From Streptomyces tuirus (lineage in GTDB: Bacteria > Actinomycetota > Actinomycetes > Streptomycetales > Streptomycetaceae), in contig NZ_AP023439.1 in the NCBI RefSeq assembly GCF_014701095.1, positions 5,816,001 to 5,880,000 of the forward strand: a stretch of 64,000 nucleotides of DNA. Reading direction: 5' to 3'. A model generated the notes under the pieces. That model worked only from the letters and a program-made list of their open reading frames with translations. It ran no database searches and was not told the DNA's origin. Numbering within the stretch: the stretch's first letter is position 1; each line of letters begins with the position of its first letter. This document shows, piece after piece, positions 50,593 to 58,983 of the stretch. A program made the translations under genes and the position numbers.

Positions 50593-51762
50593 ATGACGAC
50601 GGTCGTCTTCGTTCATGGGACCGGGGTTCGCGAACCCGGCCTCACCGCGTTGGTGGGACGTGTGACGGCCGGACTGGCCGCGCAGCGCGACCGGATTCAG
50701 GTGGTGCCCTACTGCTGGGGAGCGACACACGGTGCCACGCTCGCGGCCGCCGGCGCCTGCCTGCCTCCCCGGTCCGGCACCACGCGCGCTCTCGGCGAAG
50801 GCCCGGGCGGGCTCGACATGGCCGACGAGACCGCGGCATGGGCGGCCCTGTACGCCGACCCGTACGCCGAACTGGTCCTGGCCGCCGGGAACGGCCGGGT
50901 CGTCGAACGCCCGCCCGGATCCGAACCGCCGCAGCAGCGGGCACGGGCACTGCTCACCGCCGTCGCCGCCCAAGGAGACGTGCTTGCAGCCGAGTTGGGC
51001 CCCGGATTGGCCGACGCCGCCACCGGGCTGGCGGCCCACCCCCTGCTCGCCCCCGCCGCCGAAGCCCTCGACCCTGCGGACCTCGCCGTGATTGCGGCCC
51101 GCTCCCTGACCGCGCGCCTCGTCGCCGACGCCCTCGACGCAGACTCCCCGCTCGTTCCGACCGGTGAGACCCGGGACGCCCTCACCGACAGGTTGGCCGA
51201 GGCCCTCGGAGCACCTGTCCGCGGTACGGAGCGAGGACTGCGCTCCTCCCTCCTGCGGGTTGCCGGTGCAGTCGCCTCGCGCGCCGTCGAGCGCCGACGG
51301 CGCGTCCTGACCGAGGCCGCGCATCCCGCCGCCGGTGACATCCTGCGCTACCTCAGCCGGGGTGCGGCCTTCCGGGACGGCCTTCGCGCCCTCGTCGCCG
51401 GCCTGGAGCCGCCCGTCGCGGTGGTCGGCCACAGTCTCGGCGGCATCATCGCCCTCGACACGCTGATCGCAGCCCCGCTGCCGCAGGTCGAGTTCCTGGT
51501 GACGGCGGGCTCCCAGGGCCCGTTCCTCTACGAGTCGGGGTCACTGCCGTCCCTCGAACACCCCGCACCCTTGCCGCCGCACGTCCCCACCTGGCTGAAC
51601 CTGTACGACCCGCGCGATCTGCTCGGCTATCTCGGTGCCGGGCTCTTCCCCGGCCGCGTGAGCGATGTCGCCGTCGACAGCCGTCAGCCGTTCCCCGCCG
51701 CGCACAGCGCCTACTGGACGAACCCAGCCGTGTACCGCCACATCGTGGACCGGCTGCCGTGA
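50593..51762 (+). CDS. alpha/beta hydrolase (lipase-like)
   Basis: 389 residues. The N-terminal strand TTVVFVHGTGVREPG supplies the oxyanion-hole HGTG, and VAVVGHSLGGIIALDTL has the nucleophile Ser281. Asp and His candidates lie in NLYDPRDLLGY and PFPAAHSAYW. It resembles serine lipases/esterases of the PGAP1-like kind found next to caspase and NACHT-type proteins. The long helical insertion (residues about 60-260) is a possible lid. It overlaps the caspase-like gene by 4 bases (GTGA), so it is likely a second effector or processing enzyme of the system. Confidence 0.75.
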   Translation: MTTVVFVHGTGVREPGLTALVGRVTAGLAAQRDRIQVVPYCWGATHGATLAAAGACLPPRSGTTRALGEGPGGLDMADETAAWAALYADPYAELVLAAGNGRVVERPPGSEPPQQRARALLTAVAAQGDVLAAELGPGLADAATGLAAHPLLAPAAEALDPADLAVIAARSLTARLVADALDADSPLVPTGETRDALTDRLAEALGAPVRGTERGLRSSLLRVAGAVASRAVERRRRVLTEAAHPAAGDILRYLSRGAAFRDGLRALVAGLEPPVAVVGHSLGGIIALDTLIAAPLPQVEFLVTAGSQGPFLYESGSLPSLEHPAPLPPHVPTWLNLYDPRDLLGYLGAGLFPGRVSDVAVDSRQPFPAAHSAYWTNPAVYRHIVDRLP

Positions 51763-52880
51763 GCGGGCCGGTGCCGCGCGTAGACCCCGCCCGGGTGCAC
51801 GCCCTTGTCGTCGGGATCGAGGCGTACGAGGCCGGGGACCAGTGGGGGCTGCCCGGGCCGGCCCGGGACGCCGTACGGTTCTGGCGATTGCTGAGGGACG
51901 CGGGAGTCCCGGAGCCACACCTGCGGCTGCATCTGGCCCCGTTGCCGTCGTACGACCCTGGGGTCCCGTACGAACGCGCGGATCAGGCGACCTTGCGCCG
52001 GGTTCTCGTGCGAGAACTCTCCCCCGCGCACGGCGATGTGCTGTGGGTGTGGTGGGGCGGGCACGGCGTGCTGGACCGGGCCGGGCGGCTCCGGCTGTTC
52101 TGCGCGGACGCGGGCGTCGCCGACAAGGTCGGCATCGACCTGGATTCCGCCCTCGCCAGGTATGCGGGCGACGCCGTGCCCGGGCTGCGCGAGCAGATGT
52201 GGATCGTGGACGCCTGCGAGACGTTCGAGGAGGACCTCGCTTTCCGGGAGGCACTGCCTGCCGACACCCTGCCCGTGGGCCGGCCCGGCCACGCACACCG
52301 GCAGACCGTGTTACGCGCCGCCGGACGGGGCAGGGCAGCGGCCAACGACCCCGTCCGTGCCACGGGCCTGTTCTCCGATGTTCTGCTCGACCTACTGGCC
52401 GACCGGACGGCCGTTCTTCCCGGGCTGCCCGATCCGGAGGAACTATTTCCGGCCGTTCGAGCGCGCATCGCGGCCCTCAGGGAGGAAGGCCGTACTCTTC
52501 AGCATCCCGAGATCCGGCTCCAGGGCGCCGATCGCACCGAGACCATGCCCCCGGCCGGGCCGCCACCTGCGCCACGCCCCCTCTCGGCGCTCCAGCGAGC
52601 GGTGGACGCCCTGCTCGCCTACCGCCTGATGGCCGATCCCGAAGAACGCCAAACGGTCGTCGCCGCGTTGAATCCCGCTGTCACAGCAGTGCTGCGCCGT
52701 CACAGCAGGGCCCGCACCGACGTCGTCAGCCTCCTCGGAGAGCTCTCCCGGCGACACCCGGAGGCTCTGTGGGAGCTGTTCGACGTCGTGGTGTCCGCCG
52801 ACGACGATCCGGAACTGAAGAGCGAACTGGCCGCGGCCCTGAATGAGTTGGCGGCATCGGCTGCGCGTCCGCGATCGTGA
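51759..52880 (+). CDS. caspase-like peptidase (C14) with C-terminal effector-associated domain
   Basis: 373 residues, GTG start inside the previous stop. Residues 10-200 have the caspase haemoglobinase fold: HALVVGIEAYE, GPARDAVRFWRLL, catalytic His102 in VWWGGHGVLD, and catalytic Cys153 in WIVDACETFEED. After a Pro-rich linker (265-280), residues about 285-370 are a helical effector-associated domain (ADPEERQTVVAALNP, TDVVSLLGELSRRHPEALW) similar in pattern to that on the VMAP. Homotypic EAD contacts would link protease to sensor. TTA codon at 52311-52313. Probably the cell-suicide or cleavage effector. Confidence 0.82.
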   Translation: MSGPVPRVDPARVHALVVGIEAYEAGDQWGLPGPARDAVRFWRLLRDAGVPEPHLRLHLAPLPSYDPGVPYERADQATLRRVLVRELSPAHGDVLWVWWGGHGVLDRAGRLRLFCADAGVADKVGIDLDSALARYAGDAVPGLREQMWIVDACETFEEDLAFREALPADTLPVGRPGHAHRQTVLRAAGRGRAAANDPVRATGLFSDVLLDLLADRTAVLPGLPDPEELFPAVRARIAALREEGRTLQHPEIRLQGADRTETMPPAGPPPAPRPLSALQRAVDALLAYRLMADPEERQTVVAALNPAVTAVLRRHSRARTDVVSLLGELSRRHPEALWELFDVVVSADDDPELKSELAAALNELAASAARPRS

Positions 52881-52981
52881 ATGATCAGTGGCGTGATCGT
52901 ACGGTTTTCGCTCCGGTGGGTAATGGCCATGATGGAAGAACACGGGGCATCGCGTGCCACCGTGCGAGAAGGGGGAGCATC

Positions 52982-53209
52982 TTGGACCAGCCGCCCGCTC
53001 TGCACCCAGCCGGAGCCGCCGCACCTGAACCGGTCGTCGCCGCCGCGGAGACCGACGTCTGGGAATCCGACCTGGCGGACCTCGCGGCGCTCCCCCTGAG
53101 CGCTGTGGACGGCCTCCCCGCCCTGCCCCCGACCACGCGCCTGCTGGCCGAGGTTCTTCGAGCCCGTAGCAGCATGCGGGGCAGCGGCGAAGGTGCCCGA
53201 GCCGATTAG
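52982..53209 (+). CDS. FxsA-like small peptide lacking the FxSxx end
   Basis: 75 residues from a TTG at 52982, preceded by GGGGGAG five bases upstream. Ala/Pro-rich start (LDQPPALHPAGAAAPEPVV), then the Fxs-type core WESDLADLAALPLSAVDG, then LLAEVLRARSSMRGSGEGARAD. Known FxsA precursors share the DLxxLxxLPLxxL core but end in Phe-x-Ser-x-x at the C-terminus; here no Phe is present at all and the tail is Arg/Gly-rich. It lies directly before the HExxH peptide-hydroxylase gene, so it is the probable substrate. Confidence 0.6.
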   Translation: MDQPPALHPAGAAAPEPVVAAAETDVWESDLADLAALPLSAVDGLPALPPTTRLLAEVLRARSSMRGSGEGARAD

Positions 53210-53303
53210 CCGCCGACCGTCTCGTCGGCGGAGCCCCGGTGCGCCATCCGAACTCGCACCGGGGTCCTCGTATGTTCGCCCACCCGACCGGAGGTCCGCG
53301 ACC

Positions 53304-55052
53304 ATGATCAGCGAGCAGGACCACGCCCTCCTTCGCATGCCGGACCGGCTTTTCGCCGAGTTGGCCACCGGGGGCGGCTCCGCAGAGGCCGTAGCCTTCC
53401 TCGAGCGTGGGGAGAGGGCCAGGCGGTTGCTGCTCCTGCGCACCCTCCTCGGCCACCTCGACGCCCTTCCCACGCCGCTGACTCCGGCCGCCGAGGCCTG
53501 GAGGGTGCTCAAGGAAGCGGCCGAGAAGGAGCCCGAGCCGGTCGAACGCCTGCTGCTGGCCCCGACGACCGGCGGGTGGATCTCCCACATGCTGCGCCGG
53601 GTGCACGGTACGGCGACCGGTCCGGCGCTGTGGGCGGAGGCAAGCCACTTGTGCGCGTTGGCCCTTTCGGCCGCCCTGCACACGGGCACGGAGGCGTCCC
53701 TCGACGTTTCCCTCACCGGCGGGCGACTTCCCCTGCCCGGTCTTGGCATGGTTCAACTCCCCGGCGCGAAGGACGGCTTGACGGTCGGCCGGGCCGTTGT
53801 GGCCGGCGGAGAGGTGAGCGTCACGGGGCGGGCGAGTACGGGAGGGACGGTCCAGGTGACCTGTCGCCCCGGCGCCCCGGCCCCGGACACCGGGGTCTGG
53901 CTTCCGCTGCGCACCCTTACACACGCGAGCCCCCAGGGGGCAGCGCCCATCATGGTCGTACTCGAAGACCTCGACCCCTTCCGCGATCTTGATGATCACC
54001 TGCCCCCCGCCCGGCTCGACGAGGACGAGGCGCGGGAGTGGCAGCGGCTGTTCGGCGAGGCGGTGCGGATCCTCGAGAGCCCAGGCACACCGGGCCCCGG
54101 GCGGGTCGACCCCGCGACGATCCGGGCGATCGTGCCCTTCGGGCGCACGGCGGCGAGCCCACCACCGCCGTCCTTCGTCCAGGTATCGGCATCGAGCGGC
54201 GATTCCTTCGGCGGCATGCTCATCGCCCGTCCGTCCTCCCCCCTGGCCCTTGCGGAAACACTGGTCCACGAACTCCAGCACAGCAAGCTGGCCGCTCTGC
54301 TGCACCTCTTCCCTCTGCTGGAAGACGACCGGAACGAGCGGTACTACGCCCCTTGGCGTGCCGACCCCCGCCACCTCACCGGCCTGCTGCACGGCGCCTA
54401 CGCCTTCACCGGTGTCGCGGGCTTCTGGCGGGACCGGCTGGCCGACGCGCAGCGCGACGACGCGCAGGGCGACGATGCCCAGGGTGCCGACGCGCACAGT
54501 GCTGACCCGAGCGCCGAGGCGGTGGAGCGCGCCGGCTACTTCTTCGCCCTGCGCCGCCTGCAGAGCCGTCTGACCGTACGCACCCTGCTGACCAGCGGCC
54601 GTCTGACCGTCGAGGGCCGCGCCCTCGTGACACGGCTCGCCCGCACCCTGGACGGCTGGCTGCGGGAGGACGTCCCGCCGGCCGCGCTGGCCCGTGCCCG
54701 CACCGCCGCCGCCCTGCACCGCACCGAGTGGCGGCTGCGCAACGTCGTGCCCGCCCCGGCCGCCGGCCCGTCCGGCCTCCGCTTCCGGCGCGACCGCACC
54801 GTCTGGCCGGACGTGCGCACCCACGCCTTCGCCACCCCGCCCGCCGTCCCGCGCACCGCCGACGAGCACCTCGCCGCCGGGGACGCGGCCGCCGCACTCA
54901 CGCGGTACGCCGACGTCCTGGCCGACGCCCCGGCGGAGCCGCAGGCCCTGGCGGGCTGGGTGGTCGCGCGGACGATCCTCGAACCGGGCCGCGCCGCCCG
55001 CCGGATGCTCGCCCGGCCGGAGGAACTGCTGGAGCCGTCACCCCGGGTGTGA
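53304..55052 (+). CDS. HExxH-type peptide beta-hydroxylase (2-oxoglutarate-type)
   Basis: 582 residues, ATG with GGAGG nine bases upstream. The metal site ETLVHELQHSKLAALLHLF has His322, Glu323 and His326, and the family-typical RYYAPWRADPRHLTGLLHG follows, then HLTGLLHGAYAFTGVAGFW. This is the HExxH-motif putative peptide-modification family, now known as iron/2-oxoglutarate enzymes that beta-hydroxylate Fxs-type peptides. An insertion at about residues 382-400 repeats DDAQG. It probably modifies the peptide encoded just upstream. No radical SAM enzyme (FxsB) accompanies it in the window. Confidence 0.82.
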   Translation: MISEQDHALLRMPDRLFAELATGGGSAEAVAFLERGERARRLLLLRTLLGHLDALPTPLTPAAEAWRVLKEAAEKEPEPVERLLLAPTTGGWISHMLRRVHGTATGPALWAEASHLCALALSAALHTGTEASLDVSLTGGRLPLPGLGMVQLPGAKDGLTVGRAVVAGGEVSVTGRASTGGTVQVTCRPGAPAPDTGVWLPLRTLTHASPQGAAPIMVVLEDLDPFRDLDDHLPPARLDEDEAREWQRLFGEAVRILESPGTPGPGRVDPATIRAIVPFGRTAASPPPPSFVQVSASSGDSFGGMLIARPSSPLALAETLVHELQHSKLAALLHLFPLLEDDRNERYYAPWRADPRHLTGLLHGAYAFTGVAGFWRDRLADAQRDDAQGDDAQGADAHSADPSAEAVERAGYFFALRRLQSRLTVRTLLTSGRLTVEGRALVTRLARTLDGWLREDVPPAALARARTAAALHRTEWRLRNVVPAPAAGPSGLRFRRDRTVWPDVRTHAFATPPAVPRTADEHLAAGDAAAALTRYADVLADAPAEPQALAGWVVARTILEPGRAARRMLARPEELLEPSPRV

Positions 55053-55152
55053 GCCGGTCCCGCCCCGTTTGCCGTCGGCATGACGAGAACCGGTCGTCAC
55101 GGAAACGGTCGAGGAGCGCGTCAATACGCCCTCCGATGGTCAGGATGGAGGC

Positions 55153-56376
55153 ATGGCATACCACGTCCACTCCGAGGCCGGGCGGCTGCGCCGCGTGATC
55201 CTGCACCGGCCCGATCTCGAGCTCAAAAGGCTCACCCCGAGCAACAAGACCTCGCTGCTCTTCGACGACGTGCTGTGGGTGCGCAGGGCCCGCGCCGAGC
55301 ACGACGGGTTCGCCGACGTGCTGCGCGACCGCGGCGTCGACGTCCACCTCTTCGGTGACCTGCTGGCCGAGACGCTCGAGGTGCCGGCGGCCAGATCCCT
55401 CGTCCTGGAGCGGGTCTTCGACGAGAAGGAGTACGGCCCGCTGGCCACCGACCCGCTCAGAGCCGCCTTCGAGAACATGCCCGCGCCGGAGCTGGCCCAG
55501 GTTCTGATCGGCGGCATGACGAAGCGCGAGTTCCTCGATGTGCACCCGGAGCCGACCTCCGTGCGCTTCCATGTCATGGAGCTGGACGACTTCCTGCTGG
55601 GCCCGCTGCCCAATCACCTCTTCACCCGCGACACCTCGGCCTGGATCTACGACGGCGTGTCCATCAACGCCATGCGCTGGCCCGCTCGGCAGCGCGAGAC
55701 CGTGCACTTCGAGGCGATCTACCGGCACCATCCGCTGTTCCGCGACGAGACCTTCCACGAGTGGTCGAAGGGGCAGAGCGACTACCCGTCCACCATCGAG
55801 GGCGGGGACGTGCTGGTCATCGGAAACGGGGCGGTGCTCATCGGCATGAGCGAGCGCACCACCCCGCAGGCCGTGGAGATGCTCGCGCACAAGCTGTTCG
55901 CCGCCGGGTCCGCCGAGACGATCGTGGCCCTCGACATGCCGAAGCGGCGTGCCTTCATGCACCTCGACACCGTGATGACGATGGTCGACGGCGACACCTT
56001 CACCCAGTACGCGGGTCTCGGCATGCTCCGCTCGTACACCATCGAGCCCGGCGTCGGCGAGAAGGAGCTGAAGGTCACCGACCATCCGCCGGAGCACATG
56101 CACCGCGCGATCGCCGCCGCCCTGGGCCTGAACCAGATCCGCGTCCTGACCGCCACCCAGGACGTGCACGCGGCCGAACGCGAGCAGTGGGACGACGGCT
56201 GTAACGTCCTCGCCGTCGAACCCGGGGTCGTGGTCGCCTATGAGCGGAACGCCACCACCAACACCCACCTGCGGAAACAGGGCATCGAGGTGATAGAGAT
56301 CCCGGGTAGCGAACTGGGCCGGGGCAGGGGCGGCCCGCGGTGCATGAGCTGCCCCGTCGAACGCGATCCCGTATAG
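55153..56376 (+). CDS. arcA: arginine deiminase
   Basis: 407 residues. The beginning HVHSEAGRLRRVILHRPDLE, then PNHLFTRDTSAWIY, the STIEGGDVLVIG pair, MHLDTVMTMVDGD with the catalytic histidine, and CMSCPV with nucleophile Cys400 all match arginine deiminase. It converts arginine to citrulline and ammonia in the cytosol. GGAGG is only one base from the ATG, which is unusual. Its neighbours ornithine carbamoyltransferase and an amino-acid permease form an ADI-like catabolic set; carbamate kinase is not in the window. Confidence 0.93.
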   Translation: MAYHVHSEAGRLRRVILHRPDLELKRLTPSNKTSLLFDDVLWVRRARAEHDGFADVLRDRGVDVHLFGDLLAETLEVPAARSLVLERVFDEKEYGPLATDPLRAAFENMPAPELAQVLIGGMTKREFLDVHPEPTSVRFHVMELDDFLLGPLPNHLFTRDTSAWIYDGVSINAMRWPARQRETVHFEAIYRHHPLFRDETFHEWSKGQSDYPSTIEGGDVLVIGNGAVLIGMSERTTPQAVEMLAHKLFAAGSAETIVALDMPKRRAFMHLDTVMTMVDGDTFTQYAGLGMLRSYTIEPGVGEKELKVTDHPPEHMHRAIAAALGLNQIRVLTATQDVHAAEREQWDDGCNVLAVEPGVVVAYERNATTNTHLRKQGIEVIEIPGSELGRGRGGPRCMSCPVERDPV

Positions 56377-56435
56377 GCATGCTGAAGCTCGTATAGTATT
56401 CCAGTGTCCCGTCCCCGTATCCCTGGAGTGCCCTC

Positions 56436-57443
56436 ATGGCGACTGTCCCGACCGCCCTCGCCGGCCGCCATCTCCTCAAGGAGCTGGACCTCACCGCGGA
56501 GGAGTTCCGCGGTCTGGTCGAGCTGGCCGCCGAGCTGAAGGCCGCCAAGAAGGGCGGGACCGAGCCCCGGTACCTCCAGGGCCGGAACATCGCGCTGATC
56601 TTCGAGAAGACCTCCACCCGCACCCGCTGCGCGTTCGAGGTCGCGGCCGTCGACCAGGGCGCCTCGACCACGTACCTCGACCCCTCCGGCTCCCAGGTGG
56701 GGCACAAGGAGTCGGTCAAGGACACCGCGCGGGTGCTGGGCCGGATGTACGACGCGATCGAGTACCGGGGCGACAGCCAGGAGAAGGTGGAGGAACTGGC
56801 GGCGCACGCCGGGGTGCCCGTCTACAACGGGCTCACCGACGGCTGGCACCCCACCCAGATGCTCGCCGATGTGCTGACCATGACCGAGCACTGTGCCAAG
56901 CCGCTGACCGAGGTCGCCTTCGCCTACCTGGGGGACGCCCGCTTCAACATGGGCAACTCCTACCTGGTCACCGGCGCCCTGCTCGGCATGGACGTACGGA
57001 TCGTCGCGCCGAAGGAGTACTGGCCCGCCGAGGAGATCGTCGACCGGGCCCGGGCGCTCGCCGCCACCAGCGGCGCCCGCATCACGCTCACCGAGACCGT
57101 GGAGGAGGGCGTCCGCGGCGCCGACTTCGTCGCCACGGACGTCTGGGTCTCGATGGGCGAGCCGAAGGAGGTCTGGGCCGAGCGCATCACCGCCCTCGCC
57201 CCCTACGCGGTGACCATGGACGTCCTGCGCGCCACGGGCAACCCGGACGTGAAGTTCCTGCACTGCCTGCCCGCCTTTCACGACCTCGGCACCAAGGTCG
57301 GCCGGGAGCTCCACGCGGCCTACGGCCTGGACTATCTGGAGGTCTCCGACGAGGTCTTCGAGTCGGCCCACTCGGTCGTCTTCGACGAGGCGGAGAACCG
57401 GATGCACACCATCAAGGCGATCATGGTGGCAACCCTCGCCTGA
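56436..57443 (+). CDS. argF: ornithine carbamoyltransferase
   Basis: 335 residues. Carbamoyl-phosphate motif STRTR is at about 65-69 (FEKTSTRTRCAF), HPTQ near 144 (DGWHPTQMLAD), YLGDARFNMGNS, ornithine-binding DVWVSMGE, and FLHCLPAFHD with the catalytic cysteine. Length is normal. In this context it probably works in the catabolic direction (citrulline to ornithine and carbamoyl phosphate), although the family alone cannot separate ArcB from ArgF. A TATAGTATT stretch at 56392-56400 may be its own promoter. Confidence 0.93.
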   Translation: MATVPTALAGRHLLKELDLTAEEFRGLVELAAELKAAKKGGTEPRYLQGRNIALIFEKTSTRTRCAFEVAAVDQGASTTYLDPSGSQVGHKESVKDTARVLGRMYDAIEYRGDSQEKVEELAAHAGVPVYNGLTDGWHPTQMLADVLTMTEHCAKPLTEVAFAYLGDARFNMGNSYLVTGALLGMDVRIVAPKEYWPAEEIVDRARALAATSGARITLTETVEEGVRGADFVATDVWVSMGEPKEVWAERITALAPYAVTMDVLRATGNPDVKFLHCLPAFHDLGTKVGRELHAAYGLDYLEVSDEVFESAHSVVFDEAENRMHTIKAIMVATLA

Positions 57444-57546
57444 ACAGGCCTTATGCTGACCGGCGGCCCGGAACCACCCCTCCTCCGCGGCCGCCGCGCG
57501 ACGAACCCGTCGCACTCCCGCACCACCAGAAACGAGCACCACCCGC

Positions 57547-58983
57547 ATGCCCGCTCCCCGTATCAAGCCCCCCGCCCTTCTCGTGGCGGAGTCGGGCGCC
57601 GACCGTGAGGGCCACGGTCTCAAGCGCACGATGGGTCTCTTCCAGCTGGTCTGCTTCGGCGTCGGCGCGATCGTCGGCACCGGCATCTTCGTCGGACTGT
57701 CCGACTCGGTCGCCCAGGCCGGCCCGGCCGTCGTCGTGTCCTTCCTCCTCGCCGCGATCACCTGCGTCTTCACCGCGTTCGCCTTCGCCGAGCTGGGCGG
57801 CGCGATCCCGGTCTCCGGCTCCTCGTACTCCTTCGCCTACGCCGGTCTCGGCGAGGGCACGGCCTTCCTCGTCGGCTGGTGCCTGCTGCTGGAGTACGGC
57901 GTGTCGGTGTCCGCGGTGGCGGTCGGCTGGAGCCAGTACGTCAACGAGCTCCTCGACAGCGTCGTCGGACTGCACCTGCCCACGGCCCTGTCGGCCGGGC
58001 CGGGCGACGGCGGGGTCGTCAACCTCCCGGCCGTGATCGTCATCGCCATGGCCGCCGTCCTCCTGGTGCGCGGCGTGCGCGAGAGCGCCCGGGCCACGGC
58101 CGCGATGGCCGCGCTGAAGCTCGCCGTCCTGGTGGCCTTCGTCGCCATCGGCTTCACCGCGTTCGAGGACGGCAACCTGACCCCGTTCTCGCCGACCGGG
58201 CTCGCCGGCATCGGCGCGGGCACCACCGCCGCCTTCTTCTCGTACATCGGCTTCGACGCGATCACCACCGCCGGTGAGGAGGCCAAGAACCCGCGCCGGG
58301 ACATCCCCGTGGCGATCCTCGTCTGCATCGGCCTGGTCACGCTGCTCTACTGCGCCGTCGCGCTCGCCGCGATCGGCGCCATCGGCGGCGACGCGGTCGG
58401 CGGCCGTCCGGCGGCCCTGTCCTACGTCGTCAACCAGGTCACCGGCTCCACCGTCGGCGGCGGTGTGATCGCCTTCGGCGCGGTCGTCGCCATCGCCTCG
58501 GTCGTGCTCGCCGTGATGTACGGCCAGACCCGGATCCTGATGTCCATGTCCCGCGACGGGCTGATCCCGCGCGTCTTCGAGAAGGTGTCGCCCAAGACCT
58601 CCACGCCGGTCGCCGGCACGCTGATCGTGGCGGGCGTCTTCGCGCTCCCCGCGGCCTTCGCCCCGCTGGACGCCGTGGTCAACCTGTGCACCATCGGCAC
58701 GCTCGCCACCATGGCCGTCGTCAACATCGCGGTCATCGCCCTACGCCGCCGCGAGCCGGACCTCGCCCGCACCTTCCGGGTGCCGCTCTACCCCGTCACC
58801 CCGCTGCTCGGCGTCGGTTTCTGCCTGTACCTGATGTACGAGACGGGCGCGACGACCTGGACCCAGTTCGCTGGATTCCTGCTGGTGGGGATCGCCCTGT
58901 ACCTGCTCTACGGGCGCCGGAACTCCCGGCTCGCCGCGGTCACGCCGATGAACGGCGCTGAGCGGGCACCACAGGCAGTCTGA
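57547..58983 (+). CDS. amino acid permease (APC superfamily)
   Basis: 478 residues with about 12 helices. The start HGLKRTMGLFQLVCFGVGAI followed by VGTGIFVGL is the canonical helix-1 GxGIF substrate site of APC transporters, and FFSYIGFDAITTAGEE is helix 6. The MYGQTRILMSMSRDGLIP loop is typical of cationic amino-acid transporters. Following arcA and argF, it most likely imports arginine or exchanges it for ornithine. Its last 44 bases overlap the 3' end of the convergent anti-sigma-type gene. Confidence 0.85.
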   Translation: MPAPRIKPPALLVAESGADREGHGLKRTMGLFQLVCFGVGAIVGTGIFVGLSDSVAQAGPAVVVSFLLAAITCVFTAFAFAELGGAIPVSGSSYSFAYAGLGEGTAFLVGWCLLLEYGVSVSAVAVGWSQYVNELLDSVVGLHLPTALSAGPGDGGVVNLPAVIVIAMAAVLLVRGVRESARATAAMAALKLAVLVAFVAIGFTAFEDGNLTPFSPTGLAGIGAGTTAAFFSYIGFDAITTAGEEAKNPRRDIPVAILVCIGLVTLLYCAVALAAIGAIGGDAVGGRPAALSYVVNQVTGSTVGGGVIAFGAVVAIASVVLAVMYGQTRILMSMSRDGLIPRVFEKVSPKTSTPVAGTLIVAGVFALPAAFAPLDAVVNLCTIGTLATMAVVNIAVIALRRREPDLARTFRVPLYPVTPLLGVGFCLYLMYETGATTWTQFAGFLLVGIALYLLYGRRNSRLAAVTPMNGAERAPQAV

